Below the pieces are notes generated by a model, which was not told the DNA's origin, did no database searches, and saw only the letters and a program-made list of their open reading frames with translations. 34,458 nt of DNA from positions 1 to 34,458 of the forward strand of contig DVLT01000052.1 of the NCBI GenBank assembly GCA_018715345.1, in the 5' to 3' direction. This DNA is from Candidatus Onthocola gallistercoris (GTDB lineage Bacteria > Bacillota > Clostridia > Lachnospirales > Lachnospiraceae). Positions 1 through 7,615 of this stretch are shown piece after piece. A program made the translations under genes and the position numbers. The first letter of the stretch is position 1. Every line of letters starts with the position of its first letter.

Positions 1-38
1 CTCTAGCTCCACTCGCTCACGGGCTTTCGCCCTATGCT
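1..38. repeat. 38-bp direct repeat, copy 1
   Basis: Bases 1-38 are identical to 65-102. On the minus strand the unit contains GGGCGAAAGCCC, a 4-bp stem closed by a GAAA tetraloop, followed by GTGAGCGAGTGGAGC. The copy begins exactly at the window edge, so the array may continue to the left. No gene is supported here. Confidence 0.85.
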
Positions 39-64
39 CTTTCTCGCCGTGCCAGCTCGTTCCG

Positions 65-102
65 CTCTAGCTCCACTCGCTCACGGGCTTTCGCCCTATG
101 CT
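65..102. repeat. 38-bp direct repeat, copy 2
   Basis: This is a perfect second copy of 1-38, with 26 bp between the copies. Its last bases run into the left arm of the hairpin at 100-159. A shorter degenerate copy of the CGAAAGC..TGAGC part of the unit is visible on the minus strand near 158-175. Confidence 0.85.
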
Positions 103-159
103 TCCATCCGTAAGACGTTTTCCGTACGCAAGCGTACAAAACGTCTTACGGATGGAAGC
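100..159. repeat. 60-bp perfect-arm hairpin
   Basis: Arm 100-121 (GCTTCCATCCGTAAGACGTT plus TT) is perfectly complementary to 138-159. Inside, GTACGC (124-129) pairs with GCGTAC (132-137), leaving only a CC bulge and a two-base loop. No T-run follows on either strand, so it is not a canonical terminator. It lies downstream of uvrC and of the leftward promoter at 184-212, so it would be transcribed. Confidence 0.8.
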
Positions 160-183
160 GCACGGCTCATTGCTTTCGTGAAC

Positions 184-212
184 ATTATACCATATCTGTT
201 TCGCTTCGCCAA
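184..212 (-). promoter_or_regulatory. Leftward sigma-A promoter after uvrC
   Basis: On the minus strand TTGGCG (207-212) is followed after 17 bp by a perfect TATAAT (184-189). Transcription would start near 178 and read through the 60-bp hairpin and both 38-bp repeats, out of the window. Its target is not visible here. Confidence 0.5.
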
Positions 213-222
213 TGGCATGAAT

Positions 223-2112
223 TTACACACCTGATCCGTTTTTGTCGTCGGAGACCGGGTGAAAGAATCGATACACAGCCTGGGCTGCCTGCTCGTTCAT
301 GGAAGGCACTGTCTTCAATTCTTCCACATCCGCTTCCCTTATTTTCTGTATATCGCCATAATATCGCATGAGCGCCCGCCTTCTGGCGGGGCCGATCCCT
401 TTTATATCATCCAGCATGGAATGCACTTGGCCTGCACTCCTCAAGCTCCGATGGTATTCGATGGCAAAGCGATGGGCCTCATCCTGTACCCGGGTCACCA
501 GCCGAAAGCTTTCGGAACTCCGATCCATGGGTACTTCCACGTCTTCATAGTACAATCCCCGGGTTCGATGATGATCATCCTTTACCATGCCGCAGACAGG
601 TATAGCCAATCCCAGCGCATCCAGCACCTTCTGTGCCACATGGACTTGACCTTTCCCACCGTCCATCAAGATCAGATCCGGAAAAACAGAGAAGCTTCCC
701 ATCTGTATATCCCCGGAACTTTTTTCGATCTGCCGGCGCTCTTCCAGACCATGGCGGAATCTTCGGGTCAGCACTTCTTCCATACACTGATAATCATCCT
801 GGCCTTCCACGTCTTTGATCTTAAACTTCCGATAGGCGCTGCGCTTTGGTTTGCCCTTTTCATAAACGATCATGGATCCCACTTTCTCGAAACCGTTGGT
901 ATTGGATATATCAAAGGCTTCCATACGCAGGATGGAGGGCAGCTCCAGAAGTTCCTCCAGTTCATGGACTGCGCCGAGGGTGCGGGCCTCTTCCCGCTTC
1001 ATCTTTTCACTGTCTTTATTCAATACCATCATGGCATTCTTTGCCGCCAGTTCCACCAGACGCTCCTTCTGGCCTTTTTTCGGTACGGTCACGGTCACTT
1101 TCTGACCTCTCCGTCCGGAAAGCCACTGGAGTATGATCTCCTTATCCTCAATGTCTTCCTGAAGCATCAGTTCTCTTGGGACCGAGGGACATTCGGCATA
1201 AAACTGCTTGACAAAAGAGGTCATGACCTGACCTCGGGTCTCCTGCTCCACTCCGGTGAGATAATAATGATCCCGGCCGATCAGCCGGCCATTGCGTATA
1301 AAAAAGATCTGGACCACCGCCTCATTGCCCGCCCGGGCAAAACCGATCACATCTCTGTCCTCCATCTGAGAACTGGTCACTTTCTGTTTTTCCATGATCT
1401 GGCGCACACTGTATATGAGATCCCGGTATTCCTTGGCTTTTTCATATTCCATGGCATCCGATGCCTCTTGCATCTTCCGGGTCAGCTCCTCCGCCACCGG
1501 ACGGTAGTCGCCGCCAAGAAAATGGAGTGCATTCTGTATCTTTTTCCGGTAATCAGCCTTTGATATCAGCCCCTGACACGGAGCATCACACTGGCCGATA
1601 TGATGATAAAGGCAGGGTCGTCCGATGCCGATATCCCTAGGCAGGACCCGGCTGCAGCTACGTATACCATATAGTTTTTTCAAAAGCTCGATGGTATCCT
1701 TTACAGCGCCGGCGCTGGTATACGGGCCGAAATAACGGGCCTTGTCCTTTTTCATCTGTCTGGAAAACAAAATACGCGGATAATCCTCGTTTACTGTCAC
1801 CTTTATATAAGGATACGTTTTATCATCGGTGAGCATGGTGTTGTATTTTGGCCGATATTCCTTGATCAGATTACACTCCAATACCAGTGCTTCCAACTCC
1901 GAATCTGTGATGATATATTCAAATCGGGAAATGTGACTCACCATCTGCCGGATCTTTGGCGTCAGGTTCCGGCTGTTCTGAAAATACTGGCGCACCCGAT
2001 TTTTCAGACTGATGGCCTTTCCCACATAGATGATCTCATCCTTTTGTCCATGCATCAGATAAACGCCCGGTTTTCCGGGAAGTTTTTTCAGTTCTTCATC
2101 AAAATCAAACAT
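223..2112 (-). CDS. uvrC: UvrABC excinuclease subunit C
   Basis: UvrC makes both the 3' and 5' incisions around DNA lesions marked by UvrA-UvrB in nucleotide excision repair. The 629-residue protein has full family length. The GIY-YIG nuclease is at about residues 14-92 (GVYLM at 16-20, IIYVGKA at 27-33). Four cysteines at 153, 167, 175 and 179 match the spacing of the Fe-S cluster reported for E. coli UvrC. The UVR motif that contacts UvrB is near 204-239. The RNase H-like 5' nuclease follows at about 395-515, with DISN, MDGGKGQ and DDHHRTRG carrying the Asp/Asp/His residues. Helix-hairpin-helix repeats ([13 protein letters not shown]) close the C-terminus. The ATG has AGAGGGG about 8 bases upstream. 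It is the last gene of a leftward run after ftsH, with a terminator hairpin between the two. Confidence 0.97.
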   Translation of the reverse strand: MFDFDEELKKLPGKPGVYLMHGQKDEIIYVGKAISLKNRVRQYFQNSRNLTPKIRQMVSHISRFEYIITDSELEALVLECNLIKEYRPKYNTMLTDDKTYPYIKVTVNEDYPRILFSRQMKKDKARYFGPYTSAGAVKDTIELLKKLYGIRSCSRVLPRDIGIGRPCLYHHIGQCDAPCQGLISKADYRKKIQNALHFLGGDYRPVAEELTRKMQEASDAMEYEKAKEYRDLIYSVRQIMEKQKVTSSQMEDRDVIGFARAGNEAVVQIFFIRNGRLIGRDHYYLTGVEQETRGQVMTSFVKQFYAECPSVPRELMLQEDIEDKEIILQWLSGRRGQKVTVTVPKKGQKERLVELAAKNAMMVLNKDSEKMKREEARTLGAVHELEELLELPSILRMEAFDISNTNGFEKVGSMIVYEKGKPKRSAYRKFKIKDVEGQDDYQCMEEVLTRRFRHGLEERRQIEKSSGDIQMGSFSVFPDLILMDGGKGQVHVAQKVLDALGLAIPVCGMVKDDHHRTRGLYYEDVEVPMDRSSESFRLVTRVQDEAHRFAIEYHRSLRSAGQVHSMLDDIKGIGPARRRALMRYYGDIQKIREADVEELKTVPSMNEQAAQAVYRFFHPVSDDKNGSGV

Positions 2113-2126
2113 GGCTTTTCCCCTCT

Positions 2127-2186
2127 AAAAAACCACTCAGGGTATAGATAAGCAGATGCTTTATATTCTATAAGCGAGTGGTTTTT
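2127..2186 (-). terminator. Terminator/attenuator between ftsH and uvrC
   Basis: AAAAACCACTC (2128-2138) pairs with GAGTGGTTTTT (2176-2186). The 37-base loop can form a smaller inner hairpin. On the minus strand the stem ends in a T-run that directly precedes the uvrC ribosome binding site. It would terminate most ftsH transcripts and could attenuate uvrC. Confidence 0.65.
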
Positions 2187-2193
2187 GTACGTC

Positions 2194-4221
2194 TTATTCT
2201 TCCTTAGTTTTTTTCCTTATATCAACTGTCGGCATTTTGTCATCCAAACCGGCATCCTCATTCTGCGCCTGTTGATCTGTGCTGTCTGAAACCGGATCTC
2301 CCAAACTTTCGTCAACATCCGCAGACCCCATCTCCTCCGGATCTGCCTGGGAGGGATCCGCGTCTGTCTCCGACTGTTTACGGACTTTCTCAAATATCTT
2401 CATAAATTCCTTACCGGTGATCGTTTCCCTTTCGATCAAAAACTCCGCTATCTTGTCCAAACACTCCCGGTTCTCGGAAAGCAGCTTATAAGCTTTATCA
2501 TAGGCGGTCTTTAAGATGCTCATCACTTCTTTATCGATCTGCGCCGCCGTCTCTTCGCCGCAGTTTAACACGGCTCTTCCGCCCAGATACCGGTCTTCCA
2601 CCGTCTCCAGGCTCATCAGTCCAAAAACATCGGTCATACCATACTGGGTCACCATGGCCCGAGCGATCTGGGTGGCCCGTTCGATATCATTGGACGCTCC
2701 GGTGGTCACCGAATCAAACACCAGACTTTCGGATGCCCGTCCGCCCAGCAAAGTGGCCAATTCCTCTTCCATCTCCACTTTGGACATGAGATATTTTTCT
2801 TCCTCCGGTACCTGCATCACATAGCCGAGGGATCCCATGGTCCTGGGCACGATGGTGATCTTCTGCACCGGCTCCGTATTCTTCTGGAGCGCCGCCACAA
2901 GGGCATGGCCCACTTCATGGTAGCTGACGATCTTGCGCTCTTTTGCGCTGAGGATCCGGTCCTTCTTCTCCTTACCGGCTATGACCACTTCCACCGATTC
3001 AAACAGATCCGACTGACTGACTGCGCTCCGGCCGTTTTTTACCGCCAAAAGCGCTGCTTCGTTGATGATATTGGCAAGATCCGACCCCACCGCCCCGGAT
3101 GTGGCCTTGGCGATCTCATCAAAATCCACTGTTTCGTCCATATTCACATGGCGGGCATGGACCTTCAATATGTCCACCCGGCCCTTTAGATCCGGTTTCT
3201 CCACAATGATCCTCCGGTCAAAACGTCCCGGACGCAGGATGGCCTTATCCAATATCTCCGGTCTGTTGGTGGCAGCAAGGACGATGATCCCTTTGGACGC
3301 GTCAAAGCCATCCATCTCAGACAGGAGTTGGTTCAATGTCTGTTCCCGTTCATCATTGCCGCCGTATCTGGAATCCCGGCTCTTGCCGATGGCATCCAGC
3401 TCGTCGATAAATATGATGCACGGAGCTGTCTCCTGGGCTTTTTTAAACAGATCCCGTACACGGGAAGCTCCCACGCCCACAAACATCTCCACAAAATCCG
3501 AACCGGACAGGGAATAAAAAGGCACATTAGCCTCTCCGGCCACCGCTCTGGCCAGAAGGGTCTTGCCGGTTCCCGGCGGTCCCACGAGCAGAGCGCCCTT
3601 GGGAAGCTTTGCGCCGATACGGGTGTACTTGGCCGGAGTATGCAAAAAATCCACGATCTCTCTCAGAGATTCTTTGGATTCCTCCTGACCAGCCACATCC
3701 CGGAAAGTGACGCCGGTTTCTTTCTGCATATACATCTTGGCCGTGGACTTTCCCACACCCATCACGCCGCCGCCTTTGACAGAACGCATGAGAAAAAACA
3801 GCATCCCGATCATAAAGGCACTTGGCAAAATATAGTATAAGAATACCGTCCAGATCATCGAACCAGACTGGACCACTTGACGTTTAAATGAAACACCGGA
3901 ATCTTCCAGGCGCTGACTCAACGCGTCCGACTCTTCCGCAATACCGGTATAATAAGTCATGGGAAGGCCATTTTCAGAATCTTCTGCCAGTGTGATCTCA
4001 AGGCGGTCTGAAGTGATCAGCACTTCGTCGATCTTATCCTCGTCCAGCCACTGTATAAACGTATCATAAGAGATTTCTTCCTGGCGGCTGTCGCGCACCC
4101 GGTCCAACATCATGTTGATGACAAGCATGGCCACAAGGACGACGATGGCAATAATAATGAAATTCTGATAGTTTTTATTTTTTTCATCATTATTTTTATT
4201 GCTTTTGTCTTTTTCTTCCAT
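2194..4221 (-). CDS. ftsH: ATP-dependent zinc metalloprotease FtsH
   Basis: FtsH is a membrane-anchored hexameric AAA+ protease that degrades misfolded membrane proteins and short-lived regulators. The 675-residue protein has two transmembrane helices (about 20-39 and 124-146) flanking a small extracytoplasmic domain. The AAA+ module carries Walker A GPPGTGKT (214-221), pore loop MFVGVGA (about 246-252), Walker B IIFIDELDAIG (about 269-279) and the second region of homology ending RPGRFDRR (330-337). The zinc motif HEVGH is at 435-439, with the third ligand expected in the later SNDIERAT region. The last 60 or so residues form an acidic, low-complexity tail. The ATG follows a strong AAGGAGGACCT site. 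A separate promoter lies upstream at 4254-4283. Confidence 0.98.
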   Translation of the reverse strand: MEEKDKSNKNNDEKNKNYQNFIIIAIVVLVAMLVINMMLDRVRDSRQEEISYDTFIQWLDEDKIDEVLITSDRLEITLAEDSENGLPMTYYTGIAEESDALSQRLEDSGVSFKRQVVQSGSMIWTVFLYYILPSAFMIGMLFFLMRSVKGGGVMGVGKSTAKMYMQKETGVTFRDVAGQEESKESLREIVDFLHTPAKYTRIGAKLPKGALLVGPPGTGKTLLARAVAGEANVPFYSLSGSDFVEMFVGVGASRVRDLFKKAQETAPCIIFIDELDAIGKSRDSRYGGNDEREQTLNQLLSEMDGFDASKGIIVLAATNRPEILDKAILRPGRFDRRIIVEKPDLKGRVDILKVHARHVNMDETVDFDEIAKATSGAVGSDLANIINEAALLAVKNGRSAVSQSDLFESVEVVIAGKEKKDRILSAKERKIVSYHEVGHALVAALQKNTEPVQKITIVPRTMGSLGYVMQVPEEEKYLMSKVEMEEELATLLGGRASESLVFDSVTTGASNDIERATQIARAMVTQYGMTDVFGLMSLETVEDRYLGGRAVLNCGEETAAQIDKEVMSILKTAYDKAYKLLSENRECLDKIAEFLIERETITGKEFMKIFEKVRKQSETDADPSQADPEEMGSADVDESLGDPVSDSTDQQAQNEDAGLDDKMPTVDIRKKTKEE

Positions 4222-4253
4222 AGGTCCTCCTTCAGTGATTACCTTGTTGTTCT

Positions 4254-4283
4254 ATTATAATAACCCATACTTTCTCAAGTCAA
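4254..4283 (-). promoter_or_regulatory. ftsH promoter
   Basis: On the minus strand TTGACT (4278-4283) is followed after 18 bp by a perfect TATAAT (4254-4259). The start would fall near 4247, about 25 bases before the ftsH ATG. This makes ftsH independently transcribed from the HAD gene upstream. Confidence 0.75.
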
Positions 4284-4299
4284 CACTTACATCAAAATT

Positions 4300-5166
4300 T
4301 CACAATTCGTTTTCCCCGTCAAAAATCAGCTCCTGTATCGTTTTTGCCATGCCATCCTCGTCACAGTCCGGTGCGATCCGATCCGCAGCCGCCTGGAGTT
4401 TTTTTTCTCCATTTTCCATGGCCACGCCTATGCCGGCATACTGGAGCATTTCAATATCATTTTCTCCATCTCCGAAAGCCAGGATCTCGTCCCTGGAGAT
4501 GTCCAGACGTTTTGCCAGATACTGCAGGGCCGTCCCTTTACACACACCGCCCCGGCTTACTTCCAGATACCGCGGGACCGATGAGGTGACATAAACGTCT
4601 TTGATCTTTTCCAACCGACTTCGGATCACCCTCTTTTCTTCCATATCCGCCACGATCAGGTTCAGCCCTTCGATGTGGGATATATTCCTTCGGACAAAGT
4701 CCTCGATGTCCGCCACCGGCTTTCTGGTGGTACGCACATAAATATCTGAGGACGCTCCAAACGCTGTCGGATGGGCCACATAATCCGCCCGGGCATAGGC
4801 GGCCCCATCCATGAACACTTCCATGGGCCATGGATAATCCGCCGCAACGGCAAGCATCGCCTCCACCTTATCCGGCTCCATATCTTTGCCGTAAATCCGC
4901 TCCACGGCCTGACTTCCTTGCTTTCTATATAAGATACTACTGCCATTGCCGGTGATAAAATATTCCATCTCCTGCATATCCGTCAGTTTCTCCGGCAGCG
5001 CCGCCCATACCCGTCCGCTGGCCGCAACGATCATCTTTCCTGACCGGGCGGCCTTCTCCAGGGTCCTTTTGGTAAACTCCGTCAGACCTTTTGAACGATG
5101 CAGCGCCGTTCCATCCAGATCAAACGCGATCATCCGTATCTTCTGTTCTTTTCCCCGCTCTGTCAT
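4300..5166 (-). CDS. Cof-type HAD-IIB phosphatase
   Basis: This is a HAD-superfamily phosphatase of the Cof/YidA type; such enzymes dephosphorylate sugar phosphates, FMN or similar small molecules, and the substrate here cannot be read from sequence. Motif I is FDLDGTAL (nucleophile Asp16, acid/base Asp18), motif II is AASGR, the motif III Lys lies in the KGTALQYLAKRL stretch, and the motif IV region is FGDGENDIEML near residue 232. The chosen start (5166, 288 residues) has AGGAAAGG upstream. The longer frame from 5214 is unlikely because that ATG sits in the loop of a strong hairpin (5203-5228). It has its own promoter with a Rex-like box in the leader, hinting at redox-responsive expression. 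Confidence 0.9.
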   Translation of the reverse strand: MTERGKEQKIRMIAFDLDGTALHRSKGLTEFTKRTLEKAARSGKMIVAASGRVWAALPEKLTDMQEMEYFITGNGSSILYRKQGSQAVERIYGKDMEPDKVEAMLAVAADYPWPMEVFMDGAAYARADYVAHPTAFGASSDIYVRTTRKPVADIEDFVRRNISHIEGLNLIVADMEEKRVIRSRLEKIKDVYVTSSVPRYLEVSRGGVCKGTALQYLAKRLDISRDEILAFGDGENDIEMLQYAGIGVAMENGEKKLQAAADRIAPDCDEDGMAKTIQELIFDGENEL

Positions 5167-5202
5167 GTTTTTTCCTTTCCTAAATCTATATATCACGCAA
5201 GA

Positions 5203-5228
5203 AACCGCCGTCATTTCTGACAGCGGTT
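5203..5228 (-). promoter_or_regulatory. Leader hairpin before the HAD gene
   Basis: AACCGCCGTCA (5203-5213) pairs with TGACAGCGGTT (5218-5228). On the minus strand this is an 11-bp stem (one G-T pair) with a GAAA tetraloop. Only a weak T-tract (TTTCTTG) follows. It may be a modest terminator for nfnAB or a stabilising leader element for the HAD transcript. The GAAATG at the loop explains a false ATG at 5214. Confidence 0.6.
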
Positions 5229-5270
5229 CCTCAGGGTTATATTATTATGGGATTCAAAGGGCGTGTTAAT

Positions 5271-5288
5271 TTGTTAATTCCTTAACAC
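5271..5288. promoter_or_regulatory. Rex-like operator
   Basis: TTGTTAATTCCTTAACAC matches the redox repressor Rex consensus TTGTTAA-N4-TTAACAA at 13 of 14 defined positions. A third half-site, GTGTTAA, overlaps at 5263-5269. It lies just downstream of the -10 element at 5294-5299, a position where a bound repressor would block transcription. The consensus is from general knowledge; binding is inferred. Confidence 0.6.
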
Positions 5289-5293
5289 CACCT

Positions 5294-5322
5294 ACTATAA
5301 CACTTTTCTTTAGTTCATGCAA
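5294..5322 (-). promoter_or_regulatory. Promoter for the HAD gene
   Basis: On the minus strand TTGCAT (5317-5322) is followed after 17 bp by TATAGT (5294-5299). The start would fall near 5287, inside the Rex-like box, giving a leader of about 120 bases. Confidence 0.6.
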
Positions 5323-5339
5323 GTACTTTTTGTACTATT

Positions 5340-6725
5340 TTATACTTTTTTCAGATATTTATCGATGCCTGCTGCTGCTGCTTTGCCTGCTCCCATGGCC
5401 AGGATAACGGTGGCCGCCCCTGTCACTGCGTCACCGCCGGCAAAGACGCCGGGTCTGGTGGTCGCTCCGTCCTCTTTGTCTGCCACAAGGCAATGTCTCC
5501 GGTCGGTCTCCAACCCTTCTGTAGTGGAAGATATGAGCGGATTGGGCGATGTACCCAAAGCCATGATAACGCCATCCACTTCTATATCAAATTCAGACCC
5601 TTCAACAGGTATGGGCCGCCGACGCCCGGAAGCATCCGGTTCGCCCAATTCCATTTTCTGGCAGCGTATGCCGGTTACCCAGCCATCCTCATTGGTCAGT
5701 ATCTCCACCGGATTGGTCAGGAAATGGAACACGATCCCCTCTTCCTTGGCATGGTGGATCTCCTCCAATCTTGCCGGGAGTTCCGCTTCGCTTCGCCGGT
5801 AGATGATATAGGTCTGACTTCCCAGACGCAATGCCGTCCGGGCCGCATCCATGGCCACATTGCCGCCGCCAACGACAGCCACCTTTTTCCCGTGGAAAAT
5901 AGGCGTATCATAGTCCATAAAAGCTTTCATCAGATTATTCCGGGTCAGAAACTCATTGGCGGAAAACACACCGTTGGCCTGCTCGCCAGGCAGTCCCATG
6001 AACTTCGGAAGTCCGGCTCCGGAACCGATGAACACGGCATCGAAGCCTTCCTCTTCCATCAGTTCATCCACCGTCACCGATTTTCCCACGATCACGTCCG
6101 TTTCGATCTCCACACCCAATCTGCGGACATTTTCGATTTCCGGCGCCACAACTTCATCCTTTGGCAGACGAAATTCCGGAATGCCATAAACCAGTACGCC
6201 GCCCGGTTCATGGAGGGCTTCAAATATTTTTACCTGGTATCCCATCTTGGCCAGATCCCCGGCACAAGCCAGACCTGCCGGTCCGGAACCCACGATGGCC
6301 ACCTTCTGATCTTTCACTTCTTTTGCTTTCTCCGGCATGATGTGATGCTCTCTGGCCCAGTCTGCCACGAATCGTTCCAGTTTTCCGATGGCTACCGGAT
6401 CTCCGCTCTTGCCCAGGATACATTGACCCTCGCATTGACTCTCCTGGGGGCATACTCTGCCGCATATGGCGGGAAGAGAGGAAGATTCATTTATGATATG
6501 AAAAGCTTTTTCAAATTCCCGCTCTTTGACTGCTGCGATAAACTCCGGTATATGGATGGATACCGGACAGCCGCCCACGCACAGAGGATTTTTACAGTGC
6601 AGACATCTGCCTGCTTCCGAAACCGCTTCTTCTTCATTATAGCCCAGACATACTTCATCAAAATTACAGGCTCTTTCCTTTGCATCCTGCTCTCTCACCG
6701 GCACTTTTTCTTTTCGTAATGGCAT
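5340..6725 (-). CDS. nfnB: NfnB-type large subunit (GltA-like flavoprotein)
   Basis: This 461-residue protein is annotated in many genomes as the homotetrameric glutamate synthase small subunit GltA. Paired with the PyrK/NfnA-like gene directly upstream, it is best read as the large subunit of NADH-dependent reduced ferredoxin:NADP+ oxidoreductase, a cytoplasmic electron-bifurcating transhydrogenase. N-terminal cysteines at 41, 44, 49, 53 and 88, 92, 98, 102 can hold two [4Fe-4S] clusters. The FAD motif VAIVGSGPAG is at 142-151, and a second nucleotide fold, KVAVVGGGNVAMDAA, lies near 280-295. The ATG overlaps the nfnA stop as TAATG, indicating translational coupling. No glutamate synthase large subunit is present, which favours NfnB over GltA. 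Confidence 0.88.
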   Translation of the reverse strand: MPLRKEKVPVREQDAKERACNFDEVCLGYNEEEAVSEAGRCLHCKNPLCVGGCPVSIHIPEFIAAVKEREFEKAFHIINESSSLPAICGRVCPQESQCEGQCILGKSGDPVAIGKLERFVADWAREHHIMPEKAKEVKDQKVAIVGSGPAGLACAGDLAKMGYQVKIFEALHEPGGVLVYGIPEFRLPKDEVVAPEIENVRRLGVEIETDVIVGKSVTVDELMEEEGFDAVFIGSGAGLPKFMGLPGEQANGVFSANEFLTRNNLMKAFMDYDTPIFHGKKVAVVGGGNVAMDAARTALRLGSQTYIIYRRSEAELPARLEEIHHAKEEGIVFHFLTNPVEILTNEDGWVTGIRCQKMELGEPDASGRRRPIPVEGSEFDIEVDGVIMALGTSPNPLISSTTEGLETDRRHCLVADKEDGATTRPGVFAGGDAVTGAATVILAMGAGKAAAAGIDKYLKKV

Positions 6726-7615
6726 TATGCTTCACCTCCGCACTGGCCGCATCCGCCATGATGTGTTTCGCCCTCAAGCTGTTCGAGCATCCTGCGGCCT
6801 TCCTCTGTTTTGTACATTTGCTGACGTTTCATCGCCTGATCAAAATCCACCTGATGTCCATCGAACTCCGGACCATCCACGCAGGCGAACTTCACTTCGC
6901 CGCCCACGCTCACCCGGCATGCGCCGCACATTCCAGTGCCGTCCACCATGATGGGATTTAAGCTGACGGTTGTGGGGATGCCCAACTCTTTCGTATGCAG
7001 ACAGACGAACTTCATCATGATCATGGGGCCGATGGCCACGCATCGGTCATAGTGTTCCTGCTGTTCTTTCACCAACTGGTCCAGTTTATCCGTACCCACA
7101 CCTTTTTCACCAAAGCTGCCGTCATCGGTCATGATATACAAATGGTCGCAGACTTCCTTCATCTCTTCTGTCAGTATGAGCAGATCCTTACTTCTGGCTC
7201 CGATGATCACATCCACCGGGATATGCCGCTCATGAAGCCATTTGGCCTGGGGATAAATGGGCGCTGTGCCCACACCGCCGGCGATCAGGATATATCTTTT
7301 CTTTTTTAATGTTTCCAGATCTTCATCCACAAAATCCGATGGTTTTCCCAATGGACCGGTGATATCTTTAAACGCATCTCCTGCTTTCAGCTGCTTCATC
7401 TTTTCCGTGGATTGACCCACCACTTGAAAGACGATGGTGATGCAGCCCTTTTCCCGGTCATAATCACAAATGGTCAACGGGATTCTCTCTCCCTTTTCAT
7501 CGGTCCGCACGATAACAAATTCTCCCGGCTGACATCTTTTTGCCACCCGCGGCGCTTCCACATCCATTTTATAAATTGTATCTGTAAGTTTTTCAACATG
7601 ATGAATCCTGTACAT
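6725..7615 (-). CDS. nfnA: NfnA-type FAD/[2Fe-2S] subunit
   Basis: This 296-residue protein belongs to the ferredoxin-NADP+ reductase-like family that includes PyrK. As the NfnAB small subunit it would carry FAD, the NAD(H) site and a [2Fe-2S] cluster. The FAD-binding strand has RIPLTICD, and the NAD-binding fold has AGGVGTAPIYP. The cluster region includes VDGTGMCGAC and FACVDGPEF; an Asp plus three Cys ligation is known from characterised Nfn proteins and is compatible here. A Cys-rich tail (GGCGQCGG) ends the protein. The start at 7615 is set by AGGAGG at 7622-7627, six bases upstream; an ATG at 7621 abuts that site and is unlikely. The gene begins inside the last codons of murF (23-base overlap). 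Confidence 0.87.
   Translation of the reverse strand: MYRIHHVEKLTDTIYKMDVEAPRVAKRCQPGEFVIVRTDEKGERIPLTICDYDREKGCITIVFQVVGQSTEKMKQLKAGDAFKDITGPLGKPSDFVDEDLETLKKKRYILIAGGVGTAPIYPQAKWLHERHIPVDVIIGARSKDLLILTEEMKEVCDHLYIMTDDGSFGEKGVGTDKLDQLVKEQQEHYDRCVAIGPMIMMKFVCLHTKELGIPTTVSLNPIMVDGTGMCGACRVSVGGEVKFACVDGPEFDGHQVDFDQAMKRQQMYKTEEGRRMLEQLEGETHHGGCGQCGGEA

Noticed and set aside
1-102. CRISPR array
   Set aside because: There are only two repeat copies in the window, the 26-bp spacing is single, and no cas genes are nearby.
100-159. Rho-independent terminator for uvrC
   Set aside because: The stem is long and perfect, but no T-run follows on the minus strand.
259-1563. 434-codon open frame on the + strand across uvrC
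   Set aside because: It is antisense to a gene with full UvrC motifs; the His/Phe-rich product has no recognisable domain and reflects codon bias of the real gene.
5493-6719. 408-codon open frame on the + strand across nfnB
   Set aside because: It is antisense to a clear flavoprotein gene, with no ribosome binding site and no family resemblance.
5340-6725. Glutamate synthase small subunit GltA/GltD as the literal function
   Set aside because: No glutamate synthase large subunit is present and the gene is coupled to a PyrK/NfnA-like partner, so NfnB fits better.
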